Made by a program: the position numbers and the translations under genes
Assembly (NCBI RefSeq): GCF_029906645.1
Contig: NZ_JARYGZ010000002.1
Coordinates: 186,001 to 250,000, forward strand
Direction of reading: 5' to 3'
DNA length: 64,000 nucleotides
DNA from: Sphingomonas oryzagri
GTDB taxonomy: Bacteria > Pseudomonadota > Alphaproteobacteria > Sphingomonadales > Sphingomonadaceae
Notes under the pieces: generated by a model
Seen by the model: the letters and a program-made list of their open reading frames with translations, nothing else
What the model was told of the DNA's origin: nothing
Database searches by the model: none
Part shown: in pieces, positions 53,635 to 62,887 of the stretch
Layout: each line of letters opens with the position of its first letter
Position numbering within the stretch: position 1 is the first letter of the stretch

Positions 53635-54326
53635 GCCGCCTTCCTCTCGATCGTCTCGACCAGCCCGTCGCGGAAATGGACGATGGTGCGCGCATAGGCC
53701 GCCATATCCGGCTCGTGCGTGACCATCAGCACGGTGATGCCGCTGGTGCGATTGAGCTCGGTCAGCAATTCCATGATCTCGATCGAGCGTTCCGAATCGA
53801 GATTGCCGGTCGGCTCGTCGGCGAGCAGGACATCGGGGTGGGTGACGATGGCGCGGGCGATCGCGACACGCTGCTGCTGGCCGCCGGAGAGTTCGGCGGG
53901 CGTATGCTTGGCCCAGTCCGCCAACCCCACCTTGTCGAGTGCCGCCATCGCCGCCTCGCGCCGCGTCCAGCGATCCTCGCCGCGATAGAGCAGAGGCAGC
54001 TCGACATTCTCCAGCGCCGTCGTACGCGCCAGCAGGTTGAAGCCCTGGAAGACGAAGCCGAGATAGCGACGGCGCAGCAAGGCGCGCTGATCCCGCCCCA
54101 GGCTTTCGACATGGTGGCCGCGGAACAGGAAGCTGCCCGATGACGGCACGTCGAGACAGCCGAGGATGTTCATCGTCGTCGATTTGCCCGATCCGGACGG
54201 TCCCATCACCGCCATGAAATCACCGGCCTCGATATCGAGGTCGACGCCCTTCAGCGCCTGGAACGCCGCCGCCCCCACGCCGAAGCGCTTGGTGACGCCG
54301 ATCAGCCGGATCAGCGGCTCGGCCAC
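53631..54326 (-). CDS. ABC transporter ATP-binding protein (MacB/LolD type)
   Basis: A 231-residue ATPase. Walker A is [19 protein letters not shown], signature [20 protein letters not shown], Walker [17 protein letters not shown] and the H-switch [10 protein letters not shown]. The [22 protein letters not shown] section is typical of MacB/LolD ATPases. It powers the permease whose gene overlaps by 4 bases downstream, and it follows the adaptor gene by 4 bases. Confidence 0.93.
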   Translation of the reverse strand: MAEPLIRLIGVTKRFGVGAAAFQALKGVDLDIEAGDFMAVMGPSGSGKSTTMNILGCLDVPSSGSFLFRGHHVESLGRDQRALLRRRYLGFVFQGFNLLARTTALENVELPLLYRGEDRWTRREAAMAALDKVGLADWAKHTPAELSGGQQQRVAIARAIVTHPDVLLADEPTGNLDSERSIEIMELLTELNRTSGITVLMVTHEPDMAAYARTIVHFRDGLVETIERKAA

Positions 54327-54330
54327 CGCG

Positions 54331-55662
54331 TCACTTCGCCTTCTGGTTCTGGGCGAGGCGGCCGGTGATCACCTGCATACCGGGCTTCACGTCCGGGCCG
54401 GAGATGGCGGTCAGCGTGCCGTTGGTCGACCCGACGACGACGTTCACCGCCTTGGGATCGCCCTTGCTGTCCAGCACATAGACGGTCTGGCGGCTGCCAC
54501 GGCCGATATCCGCCTTCTTCTCCTGCCCCGCGACGCCGAAGCCACCCTTGCCTTCCTGCGGGCCTGAAAGGATGCCGCCACCGTTGGACTTCCACCCGTC
54601 GGGCGTGAAGCGCAGCGCAGCATTGGGCACCAGCAGCTTGCCGTGCTGGACCGAGGCGAGGATCGAAGCTGTCGCGGTCATACCAGGACGCAGCGCGAGA
54701 TCCGGATTCCGGACGCTGAGCGAGGCCGTGTAGGCGACGACGTTGGTGGTCGATGCGGTCGAATTGCCGGCGCTGTTCACCGTCGGCGTGGCATTGGCGC
54801 CGAGATCGATGCGCGTCACCTGACCTGCGAAGCTGCGCCCCGGATAGGCATCGACCGAGAAGTTCGCGCCGTCACCGACCTGCACCTCTCCGACATCCGC
54901 CTCGTCCACCTTCACGTCGAGCTTCATCTGCGTGAGATCCTCGGCGATCGTGAACAATGTCGCGACGTTGAATTCGGCCGCCACCGTCTGGCCCGGCTCG
55001 ACCTGGCGCGAGAGCACGACGCCATCGACCGGCGAATAGATCGTCGCCTTGGAGAGGCTGGTCTGGTTGGTCGAGACGTTGGCGCGGGCCTGCGCTACCG
55101 AAGCCTGCGCCGCCTTCAGGTTCGCGACCGCGCGCTCGTAATCGCCGCGTGCGGTGTCCAGCTCGGTCGCCGACGGCACCTTGCCGCCGGAGAGGCGCGC
55201 GACCTCCTGATAGCGCTTCAGCGTCGCACCCGACTGGTCGACGGTCGCCTGGTTCTGCGCCACCGTCGCCTGCGCCGAAAGCAACTGAGCCTGGCTCTGC
55301 ACCAGCGCATCCTTGAGGCGCGAGGGATCGAGCTGGGCGAGCGGCTGGCCCTTGGTGACGCGGTCGTTGTTCTGCACGAACACATCGATGACGATGCCCG
55401 ATTCCTCCGAACCGACGTTGATCTGCTTGGTCGGCGTCAGGTTGCCGGTCGCCGTTACCGATACGGAGAGATCGCCCTGCTTCACCGGCGCGGTGGAATA
55501 ATGGGTGCGCTCCTTCGCGCCCGAAACGCAGCGCACGACCAGCAGCAGCACCAGCACCACCGCGACGCCGATCGCGATACGGCGGATCAGGCGCCCGCGC
55601 GCGTGCGTCGTCTCGATGCCGAGGAAGCTGTCGATGTCGGTGTCGGAGGCCGGTTGGTCCAC
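54331..55662 (-). CDS. Periplasmic adaptor (membrane fusion protein), MacA-like
   Basis: A 443-residue HlyD/MacA-type adaptor that bridges the inner-membrane ABC pump and the outer-membrane channel. An N-terminal membrane anchor ([20 protein letters not shown], about residues 25-45) is followed by a lipoyl half (TATGNLTPTKQINVGSEESGIVIDVFVQNNDRVTKGQPLAQLD), a long coiled coil (about 105-205, many Ala/Gln/Leu heptads) and the second half (ATIYSPVDGVVLSRQVEPGQTVAAEF), then beta-barrel and membrane-proximal domains. I start at the GTG at 55662, one base after the outer-membrane gene's stop. Confidence 0.92.
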   Translation of the reverse strand: MDQPASDTDIDSFLGIETTHARGRLIRRIAIGVAVVLVLLLVVRCVSGAKERTHYSTAPVKQGDLSVSVTATGNLTPTKQINVGSEESGIVIDVFVQNNDRVTKGQPLAQLDPSRLKDALVQSQAQLLSAQATVAQNQATVDQSGATLKRYQEVARLSGGKVPSATELDTARGDYERAVANLKAAQASVAQARANVSTNQTSLSKATIYSPVDGVVLSRQVEPGQTVAAEFNVATLFTIAEDLTQMKLDVKVDEADVGEVQVGDGANFSVDAYPGRSFAGQVTRIDLGANATPTVNSAGNSTASTTNVVAYTASLSVRNPDLALRPGMTATASILASVQHGKLLVPNAALRFTPDGWKSNGGGILSGPQEGKGGFGVAGQEKKADIGRGSRQTVYVLDSKGDPKAVNVVVGSTNGTLTAISGPDVKPGMQVITGRLAQNQKAK

Positions 55663-55663
55663 G

Positions 55664-57262
55664 TCAGGGTCTTTCGATCGGCTTGGTCTGGTCGGGCGGG
55701 ATCGGGGCAGGCTCTTCCGCCAGATCGGGAATCTCGATCTGGGCGGGCACGTTGGGCATCGCCGTGCCGGGCAGCGGCGCCGCCTGCCAGCCGCCGCCCA
55801 ACGCCTTATAGAGCTGGACGAGCGCCGTGGCACGATCGGCACGCGCCTGCGCGAGGCTGTCCTGACTGGACAGCAGGGTGCGTTGCGAATCGAGCAGGGT
55901 CTGGAAATCGATCAGGCCGGCGCGATACTGGCTCTGCGCGAAAACCAGCGCGTTGCGGCTGTCGTCCGCCGCCGCGCCGAGCGTCACCACGCGACGGCGG
56001 CTGTTGGCGAGCGAGACCAGCGCATTCTCGACATCCGAAAGCGCGGTCAGCACCGCCTTGTGATAATTGGCGAGCGCAAGATCGGCACCGCCGCGCGCAT
56101 TCTCGATCTGCGCGCGGATCGCGCCGCCGTGGAAGATCGGCGCCGACACGGAGGCGAGCAGCGTGCCGGTGAGGAAGGTGCCGATGTCGCCGATCGCCGT
56201 GCCGTTCCCGCCAAGCGAGCCGGAGAGCTTGAGGGTCGGATAAAGCTGCGCCTTGGCGACGCCGATCCGTGCGGTGGCGGCGGCCAGCGCGCGCTCGGCC
56301 GAGCGCACGTCGGGGCGCTGCGCCAGCACCGCCACCGGCACGTCGGTGCCGAGCGCGCGATCGGCGATCGGCACGGGGCGCGGCGGATCGAACGCCGCGT
56401 TGAGGCTGCCCGGCGCCTGGCCCGTCAGGATCGCCAGTGCGTTGAGCGACTGGGCGAGGCTGGTCTCCAGCGCCGGGATGGTCGCCGCCGTCGTCTCCTG
56501 CTGCGCCTTCGCCTGCGCGAGATCGAGGCTGGAGACGAGACCGGCCTTCACCCGCCAGCCGACCAGCTGGACGGTCTCGTCCTGGCTCTTGAGGTTGGAA
56601 CGCGCGATGGCGAGCCGTTCCTGCGCCGAGCGCGCATCGATATAATCGAGCGCCACCTCGGCGACGATCGAGCGCTGCGTGTCGCGCAGCGTCTCGGCCG
56701 CGCTCGCATAATCGCCGCGGGCCGCCTGGATCGATCGCCGCACACCGCCGAACAGATCCACCTCGTAGGCGGCGTCGAGCGAGCCGGAAAACTGATCGTA
56801 GCTGCCCTGCGTGGCGAAGCTGGTGCCGCCACTGCCGCCCGGATTGGCGATGAAGGTGGTGCTGCCCTTGCCGAGCAGGGCGGTGTGCCCCGCCGATCCC
56901 CCGATATCGAGCGTCGGGAAGAGCGAGGCGCGCGCATTTTTGTATTGCGCCCGCGCTTGGCGAAGCTGCGCGCCCGCCGCCTCGATATCCGGGTTCGCGG
57001 CCAGCGCCTTGTCGACCAGATCGCCGAGCAGCGGATCGCCCAGCGCCGCCCACCAGCTGCCCAGTTCCTGCACGCTCGGCGCGTCGGCGCCCGGCGCGAT
57101 GTCCGAGGAGAACTGATCCGGCACGCCCATCCGCGTCGCGCTCGGCGGCCGATAATTCGGCCCTACGGTGCATCCCGACAGCATGAACGAACCCACCGCC
57201 ACGGCCATGATCGCCGCGACGCCCCTGCGCTCGCCCCCGTTCCCGTCAGTGCCGGCCGCCAT
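55664..57262 (-). CDS. Outer-membrane efflux lipoprotein, NodT/OprM type
   Basis: A 532-residue TolC-like channel protein. After a signal region there is the lipobox LSGCTVGPNY, giving a lipid-anchored N-terminal Cys, and then two OEP repeats (SWWAALGDPLLGDLVDKALAANPDIEAAGAQLRQARAQYKN; VLAQRPDVRSAERALAAATARIGVAKAQLYPTLKLSGSLG). The tail is Pro/Glu-rich. It is first in the seven-gene operon. The start at 57262 is uncertain; an in-frame ATG at 57208 (MAVAVGSFM) is as plausible and nearer the signal. The 232 bases upstream form a divergent region with the fusion-enzyme gene, with no clear promoter that I can name. Confidence 0.92.
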   Translation of the reverse strand: MAAGTDGNGGERRGVAAIMAVAVGSFMLSGCTVGPNYRPPSATRMGVPDQFSSDIAPGADAPSVQELGSWWAALGDPLLGDLVDKALAANPDIEAAGAQLRQARAQYKNARASLFPTLDIGGSAGHTALLGKGSTTFIANPGGSGGTSFATQGSYDQFSGSLDAAYEVDLFGGVRRSIQAARGDYASAAETLRDTQRSIVAEVALDYIDARSAQERLAIARSNLKSQDETVQLVGWRVKAGLVSSLDLAQAKAQQETTAATIPALETSLAQSLNALAILTGQAPGSLNAAFDPPRPVPIADRALGTDVPVAVLAQRPDVRSAERALAAATARIGVAKAQLYPTLKLSGSLGGNGTAIGDIGTFLTGTLLASVSAPIFHGGAIRAQIENARGGADLALANYHKAVLTALSDVENALVSLANSRRRVVTLGAAADDSRNALVFAQSQYRAGLIDFQTLLDSQRTLLSSQDSLAQARADRATALVQLYKALGGGWQAAPLPGTAMPNVPAQIEIPDLAEEPAPIPPDQTKPIERP

Positions 57263-57494
57263 GTCGGCTCGATGAACTCCATACTGTCCGAAGAGCCTTG
57301 ATAGCCTCCGATATCGCAGTTGCGAAAGCCTTGTTCGTTCAGCTTTTTACTTCTGCTGAGGTTCTCGCCGACAATTCAGGCCTGCAAAGCCTCCGAAACG
57401 GAGCCAAATCGCAGCTCGTACACCCTTCCTTAGCGCTCCTTCAGCAAAGGTTCTGTGCCGACATTCGATCCAGACCCTTTCGAGCGGACCCGCC

Positions 57495-60020
57495 ATGCCC
57501 ATCGACCTGCCCCTGATCCGGCCCAATCCTCCGAAGCTCAGCCAGCTCACTGCCGGGCTGGAGGCGATCGAGGAATCGGGCACGTTCAGCAATTACGGCC
57601 CGGTCGCGCGCCGATTCGAGCAGGCGATGACCGAAAAGCTGTTTGGCGGGCGCGGTGCGTGCCTGACGGTCGCCAACGCGACGCTCGGCCTGATGATCGC
57701 ACTCCGGCACGCGACGCTGCGCATGGAGCAGGATCGCAAGCTGGCGCTGCTCCCCGCCTTCACCTTCGCCGCCACGGGCCAGGCCGCGCAATGGGCGGGC
57801 CTCACTCCGCTGCTCGCCGACTGCGATCCGGACGACTGGGCGCTCTGCCCCAAGGCCGAGGAACGGCTGTTGGCCGAATATGGGCGCCGCATCGCCGCGA
57901 TCGTTCCCTACGCCACCTTCGGCAATTCGATCGACTTGGAGCGCTATGCGTGGCTCGCCCGCCGGCATGACGTCGCGATCGTGGTCGATGCCGCCGCCTC
58001 GCTCGGCTCGCTGGATACCGAGGGCCGCGGCTTTGGCGCCGGTGCGCCGTTCCCGGTCGTCTACTCGATGCACGCCACCAAGACCTTCTCGACATCCGAG
58101 GGTGGCGTGATCCATTGCGCCGATCATGCGCTGATCGAGAAATTGCGCGCGATGACGAATTTCGGGTTCGAGGGCAGCCGGTCTGCCACCATGCCCGGCA
58201 TGAACGCCAAGCTGGCCGAGATCCCCGCGCTGATCGCCGAGGCCAAGCTCGGCGACATCCACGAAGTCGCGCTTCACCGCACCGCGCTGGCGGAGCGCTA
58301 TCGCGAGCGCCTCGCCGCCTTCTCCGTCCAGCGCCCGCGCGGTCACGCGCAGGCGGTGCAGTTCATGTCGGTGCTGCTGCCGCGCACGCTGGCCGAGCAT
58401 CGCGGCGCAATCATCGCCAAGCTCGCCGAGGCAGGAATCGGCGCCGGCACCTATTTCAGCCCGCATCTGGGTGAGCAGCCGTGGTTCCGCGAGAGCTGCG
58501 TGATCGACGCGCTGCCCGTCACCGACGACATCGCCGCGCGCATGATCGCGCTGCCGGTGACCGACGACATGACCGTCGCCGACGTCGATCGCGTGTCCGA
58601 CGCGCTGATCGCCGCCTGCTTCGCGCAGCCGCGCTCCACCGTTCCGGCGACTCCGTTGCGCGATCGGGTACTGGCTGCGGTGGTGGTCGGCGGCGGCCCC
58701 GCCGGCGTGGCGTTGCTCTGCGCCGCCGGCAAGGCCGGCAAGCTCGATGCGCTGGCATCGGCCGGCATCGCGGTGGTCGATCGCGGCGACACGATCGGCG
58801 GCGGCCGGCTCGGCGCCTACGAGATCACGTCGGACAGCTCGGCGGAAACCTTCCTCACCGCCGATGGCGCGCTACCCGCAGGACTCGGCATCGCCGACGA
58901 GGCGGCCGGTCAGGCGATCGCCGAACACAAGGGGGCGCTCGGCGTGCCGCTGCCCAAGGTCGGCGCCTATCTCGACCGGCTGGGCGAAGTGCTCGGCCAT
59001 CGCCTGCGCACGCTCGGCGGGTCGATCCTCAGCGGCCACGAGGTCATCGCCTCGCAGCGCACCGCCGACGGCCTCTGGCGGACACGCGCGCGGCGCGTCT
59101 CGGACGGTGGCTCGATCGAATTGCTGTCCCGCTCGCTCGTCATCGCAACCGGCGGCCATCAGCCGGCGATCCGGCTGGCGGAGGAGAAGGTCGCGGGCAT
59201 GTCGCTGGTCGAACGCTGCGGCAACCGGCTGATCCAGTCGGACACGCTGCTGGCGACGGGCGGCATCGAGGCGGTGCGCGAACGCCTGCGAGACTGTCTG
59301 GACGGGGGCCGCGCGCCCCGCATCGCCATCGTCGGCGGATCGACGAGCGCCGTCACCACTGCCGTGCGCCTGCTCAAGAGCGGTCTGCCGCTGGATACCG
59401 GCGGCATCGCCCTGCTGCACCGTCGGCCGCTGCGCCCCTTCTATCCCTCGATCGATGCCGCGCGTGCGGATGGATATACCGACTTCGGCCCGGATGACAT
59501 CTGCCCGGTCTCCGGCTTCGTCTATCGCCTCGCCGGCTTCCGGCTGGAGGCGCGCGAACTGGTGGTCCACGCGCTCGGCATCGGCGGCCGGGTGGGCGAC
59601 CCGCGCCTCACGCTCCACCAGCTGACCGGCGATGACGACATGCAGGCGGCGGACATCCTCGACCGGGCCGACCTCGTCGTCGCCTCCTTCGGCTATCAGC
59701 CGCACGCGCTGCCGCTGATCGACGAGCGAGGCCGCGCGATCCGGTTGCGCTGCGAAGGGCCGGTGCGCGGCCGCATGGTCGATGATCTCTGCCGCGTCGT
59801 GGACACGGCGTCGTGCGCGGTGCCCGGCGTCTACGGCATCGGTCTGGCCGCCGGCTTCGTGCCGCATGGCAAACTGGGCGGCGAGGCGAGCTTCCGGGGG
59901 CAGGCGAACGGCCTGTGGCTCTGGCAGAATGACGTCGGCCAGCTCATCGTCGAGCAGCTTCTCTCCGCCTCGGAAAGGGTCAGGGCGAAGACGGGAGCCG
60001 CCCGCCGCGCGGTCGCATGA
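57495..60020 (+). CDS. Fusion of a DegT/DnrJ/EryC1/StrS aminotransferase with an FAD/NAD(P)-binding oxidoreductase
   Basis: An 841-residue two-domain protein. Residues 1 to about 380 are a PLP aminotransferase of the DegT type: TFSNYGPVARRFEQAMTEKL (substrate loop), LPAFTFAATGQAAQWAGLTP, D165 in VVDAAAS and the PLP lysine K196 in SMHATKTFSTSEGG. Residues about 390-830 are a flavoprotein with VVVGGGPAGVALL at 397-409, a second dinucleotide motif IAIVGGSTSAVT and GVYGIGLAAGFVPHGKLGGE near the end. The join is at about 382-392 with no stop or frameshift. Such fusions are not something I know as a named enzyme. The start ATG is at 57495. It overlaps the glycosyltransferase gene (ATGA), suggesting an amino-sugar or modified-sugar product, or an amine precursor. 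Confidence 0.85.
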   Translation: MPIDLPLIRPNPPKLSQLTAGLEAIEESGTFSNYGPVARRFEQAMTEKLFGGRGACLTVANATLGLMIALRHATLRMEQDRKLALLPAFTFAATGQAAQWAGLTPLLADCDPDDWALCPKAEERLLAEYGRRIAAIVPYATFGNSIDLERYAWLARRHDVAIVVDAAASLGSLDTEGRGFGAGAPFPVVYSMHATKTFSTSEGGVIHCADHALIEKLRAMTNFGFEGSRSATMPGMNAKLAEIPALIAEAKLGDIHEVALHRTALAERYRERLAAFSVQRPRGHAQAVQFMSVLLPRTLAEHRGAIIAKLAEAGIGAGTYFSPHLGEQPWFRESCVIDALPVTDDIAARMIALPVTDDMTVADVDRVSDALIAACFAQPRSTVPATPLRDRVLAAVVVGGGPAGVALLCAAGKAGKLDALASAGIAVVDRGDTIGGGRLGAYEITSDSSAETFLTADGALPAGLGIADEAAGQAIAEHKGALGVPLPKVGAYLDRLGEVLGHRLRTLGGSILSGHEVIASQRTADGLWRTRARRVSDGGSIELLSRSLVIATGGHQPAIRLAEEKVAGMSLVERCGNRLIQSDTLLATGGIEAVRERLRDCLDGGRAPRIAIVGGSTSAVTTAVRLLKSGLPLDTGGIALLHRRPLRPFYPSIDAARADGYTDFGPDDICPVSGFVYRLAGFRLEARELVVHALGIGGRVGDPRLTLHQLTGDDDMQAADILDRADLVVASFGYQPHALPLIDERGRAIRLRCEGPVRGRMVDDLCRVVDTASCAVPGVYGIGLAAGFVPHGKLGGEASFRGQANGLWLWQNDVGQLIVEQLLSASERVRAKTGAARRAVA

Positions 60021-61075
60021 CGGCAGAGGCGCCCACCGCCGGCCCCGCCGTCAGCGTGGTGATGGCCGCCTATAACGGCGCCGCCTTCATCCGCGAGACG
60101 ATCGACAGTCTGTTCGCTCAGACCATGCCCGACTTCGAGATCGTCGTCGCCGACGACTGCTCGACGGACGATACGCTCGCGGTTCTGGCGGCAATGAACG
60201 ACCCGCGCCTGCGCGTGGTGAAGGCGGAGCGTAACGGTGGCCCGGCGGCAGCCCGAACCCTCGCCATGTCGCAGGCTCGCGGCCGCTTCATCGCCGGGCT
60301 GGATCAGGACGACATTTGCGCGCCCGATCGGTTCGAGAAGCAGCTCGCCTATCTCGACGCGCATCCCGATGTGGTGCTGGTCTGTTCCACGATCGCGATG
60401 TTCGAGGGCGGAAAGCTGCGGCGCGACCCCTACCCAGACCTGACCGATCCCGACGAGATCGACTGGATGATGGGGCTGTTGAACCCCCTGGCATGGTCGA
60501 CCGCGATGATACGTGGCGAGGCCGCGCGCCGGCTGGAGCCGTTCGAGCGCGACGAGTATCGTTTCGCCGAGGATTTCGATCTCTACACCCGCATCCGCGC
60601 GCACGGCCGGATCGGTCGCATCGCCGAGCCGCTGGTCCGCTATCGCCTCCACCCCGGCGGAGCGAGCCAGGCCTACGAGCAGGGCATGATCCGGGCTGCC
60701 GGCCGTGTGCTGGCGGACCGCCACGCCACGCTGTTCGGCGTGGAGGCGGCGGAGGCCGGCGAAATGCTCAGCCGCTACGCCGGGGCCAGCTATCCCCCAC
60801 CCGACGCCGCGACACTGGCGCGCTGCGGAGCAATCATGGCACGGTTTCTGGAAGACATGCGGAGCAATCCCTTCGCGCAAGACAGCAGCCGCATGATCTG
60901 GTGGCGCATCGCCCGGTCAGGCCTGCGCATGGGCCATTACAACGCGGCGGAAATGATGCGCGTGCGACCGGCCTTCGCCGGCAGCGGTGCGGCGCTCAGA
61001 CCGGCCCTGTTGCGCGACGCCGCGATCGGCGCGACCCGCCGGGCGAGGCGCCTCGCGGCGAGCCTGTCGCTCTGA
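60017..61075 (+). CDS. Family 2 glycosyltransferase
   Basis: A 352-residue GT-A glycosyltransferase. The nucleotide-sugar core is VSVVMAAYNGAAFIRETIDSLFAQTMPDFEIVVADDCSTDDTL, followed by ERNGGPAAARTLAMSQARGRFIAGLDQDD (metal-binding DQDD) and a catalytic-base-like region FAEDFDLYTRI. It has no membrane helices. It is translated directly after the aminotransferase/flavoprotein fusion (4-base overlap), so it probably transfers a sugar made or modified by that enzyme. The substrate and acceptor are unknown. It is unlike the polyprenyl-phosphate GT2 at 29734. Confidence 0.9.
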   Translation: MTAEAPTAGPAVSVVMAAYNGAAFIRETIDSLFAQTMPDFEIVVADDCSTDDTLAVLAAMNDPRLRVVKAERNGGPAAARTLAMSQARGRFIAGLDQDDICAPDRFEKQLAYLDAHPDVVLVCSTIAMFEGGKLRRDPYPDLTDPDEIDWMMGLLNPLAWSTAMIRGEAARRLEPFERDEYRFAEDFDLYTRIRAHGRIGRIAEPLVRYRLHPGGASQAYEQGMIRAAGRVLADRHATLFGVEAAEAGEMLSRYAGASYPPPDAATLARCGAIMARFLEDMRSNPFAQDSSRMIWWRIARSGLRMGHYNAAEMMRVRPAFAGSGAALRPALLRDAAIGATRRARRLAASLSL

Positions 61076-61088
61076 TTTTTCCGAAAAC

Positions 61089-61175
61089 TGGTGCGGTCGA
61101 GAAGACTCGAACTTCCACGGCCTTTCGGCCACAGCGACCTCAACGCTGCGCGTCTACCAATTCCGCCACGACCGC
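61089..61175 (-). tRNA. tRNA-Leu (anticodon GAG)
   Basis: An 87-base leucine tRNA with an encoded CCA. The acceptor stem is GCGGTCG / CGACCGC plus A-CCA. The anticodon arm is CAGCG-TTGAGGT-CGCTG with anticodon GAG. A long variable arm (GGCC-GAAA-GGCC) marks the class II tRNA type. The T arm is GGAAG-TTCGAGT-CTTCT and the D arm carries GGTAGACGC. It reads CTY codons. Confidence 0.97.
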
Positions 61176-61273
61176 ACGTCGATTTGCCCGCCAAATCCCC
61201 GATTCTTCGGGCCCGGCAGCTGGTAGGAGGGCGCCTCTAGCAAAGCCGCTCCCCCCGCGCAACGCCCTTTTCA

Positions 61274-62020
61274 TCAATGATCGTCGGTGCCGGCGAAGCT
61301 GAGGTTGAGTGCCTTCGATCCCTGCGGCACGCCGACCTCCGCGCTGTCGAAATCGGCCGATCCCTTCGGCGGCAGCTGGCGCACCGGCGCGTTGATCGTC
61401 CAGCCATAGACCGGGCGGCCCGCCGCGTCGCGCAGCTCGGCGCGGATGTCCGGCACGGTCTGCGGCACCTCGGTGGGATTCACGATGCGGCCGGAAACCG
61501 CGAACAGCTCGCTACCGGTCGCCAGCGTGCGACGATCGGGCTTGCGGGTCACCTGCAGCATCAGCGGACTCTGCGCCTTGTCCGCGCCGAACAGCCTGGC
61601 GAAGGCGGCAGGGCCGAACCAGGCGACCGCCCCGGCGCCGATCAGCAGCAGCAGGCCCGCCAGCACCGCCAGCACCGTCATCTGCCGCATCGGGTTGCGG
61701 CGCGGCCGGAACGGCGGCTCCGGCGCGTAGGGATCGACCTCCGGGGAATGGCGGATATCGGCGAAAGCGTCCGGTGGTGGTGGCGTCGCAATGCCGGTCG
61801 GCGGCGCACCGTAAGGGGATGGCTCGGGAGCGGCCACCGGCTCGGGCGCCGGAGGAGGAGGAGGCGCGAAGGTCGTGACGGCGGCCTCGGGCTCGATCGC
61901 CGGCGGCTCCTGAAACCAGCTATGCCGGCACGAGGCGCACCGCACCTGACGCCCGCTCACGCCGACCGAACTGTCCGGTACCAGATATCGCGTGCCGCAC
62001 GCCGGGCAGGTCAGTATCAT
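61274..62020 (-). CDS. MJ0042-type zinc-ribbon membrane protein
   Basis: A 248-residue protein with an N-terminal zinc ribbon ([20 protein letters not shown] and [10 protein letters not shown], CxxC...CxxC, the MJ0042 motif), a Pro/Ala-rich linker of about 70 residues, one membrane helix ([22 protein letters not shown]) and a DUF3426-like C-terminal domain ([38 protein letters not shown]). The domain order is that of widespread alphaproteobacterial proteins of unknown function. It is divergent from ftsE (159 bases between starts), a frequent arrangement. Confidence 0.88.
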   Translation of the reverse strand: MILTCPACGTRYLVPDSSVGVSGRQVRCASCRHSWFQEPPAIEPEAAVTTFAPPPPPAPEPVAAPEPSPYGAPPTGIATPPPPDAFADIRHSPEVDPYAPEPPFRPRRNPMRQMTVLAVLAGLLLLIGAGAVAWFGPAAFARLFGADKAQSPLMLQVTRKPDRRTLATGSELFAVSGRIVNPTEVPQTVPDIRAELRDAAGRPVYGWTINAPVRQLPPKGSADFDSAEVGVPQGSKALNLSFAGTDDH

Positions 62021-62179
62021 GCCTTTGTCGTCCGGCCTTTCTCGCGTGGGTTTGCGACACCTCTGGTCCGGTCTAGGACGACGGGTGGGCGGCTGGCAAG
62101 CGCCACGCTTGCCCCCCATATCGCGCATGTGCGAAAGCGGCCGTCCGAAGGTCGTCCAGAAAGGCTGAAGCGAGAGCGA

Positions 62180-62887
62180 ATGTCCGGCATCGTGCAGTTC
62201 GAGAATGTCGGTCTCCGCTACGGAACCGGCGCCGAGACGCTGTCGGACCTGAGCTTCACGCTGGCCGCCGGCGGCTTCTATTTCCTCACCGGCCCGTCCG
62301 GCGCGGGCAAGACCTCGCTGCTCAAGATGCTGTATCTCTCGCAGCGGCCGACGCGCGGCGCGATCCGGCTGTTCGACGAGGACGTCGTGCAGCTGCGCCG
62401 CGCCCGCCTGCCCGGCTTTAGGCGGCGGATCGGCGTGGTGTTCCAGGATTTCCGGCTGATCCCGCATCTGTCCGCGTTCGACAACATCGCGCTGCCGCTG
62501 CGCATCGCGGGCGTGGACGAGCGCGATCTGGTGACGCCGGTGCGCGAGATGCTGGCCTGGGTGGGCCTCGCCGATCGCGCCTCCGCCCACCCGCCGACGC
62601 TGTCGGGCGGCGAGCAGCAGCGCGTCGCCATCGCCCGCGCGGTGATCGGCCGGCCCGAAATCCTCGTGGCGGACGAGCCGACCGGCAATGTCGATCCCGA
62701 GATGGCGGCGCGCCTGCTCCACCTGTTCGATGCGCTCAATACACTGGGCACGACGATCGTGGTCGCCACCCACGACATTCACCTTCTCTCCCGCGTCGCG
62801 TCCGCCAACGTGATGCGGCTCGATCGCGGGCGGTTGCAGGATCCCACGGGTGCGCTGCGCTACCCGCCGCGGGCGGACGGGCATTGA
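62180..62887 (+). CDS. ftsE: Cell-division ATP-binding protein FtsE
   Basis: A 235-residue ABC ATPase that with FtsX controls peptidoglycan hydrolases at the septum. Walker A is [18 protein letters not shown], the signature [15 protein letters not shown] and Walker [15 protein letters not shown], with the FtsE-type [22 protein letters not shown] and the H-switch [10 protein letters not shown]. It is followed directly by ftsX, whose ATG overlaps its stop by one base. Confidence 0.95.
   Translation: MSGIVQFENVGLRYGTGAETLSDLSFTLAAGGFYFLTGPSGAGKTSLLKMLYLSQRPTRGAIRLFDEDVVQLRRARLPGFRRRIGVVFQDFRLIPHLSAFDNIALPLRIAGVDERDLVTPVREMLAWVGLADRASAHPPTLSGGEQQRVAIARAVIGRPEILVADEPTGNVDPEMAARLLHLFDALNTLGTTIVVATHDIHLLSRVASANVMRLDRGRLQDPTGALRYPPRADGH

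Noticed and set aside
57298-57516. A 72-codon frame in the divergent region before the fusion enzyme
   Set aside because: It has no ribosome site, overlaps the true start of the next gene and its composition is unlike the neighbouring genes.
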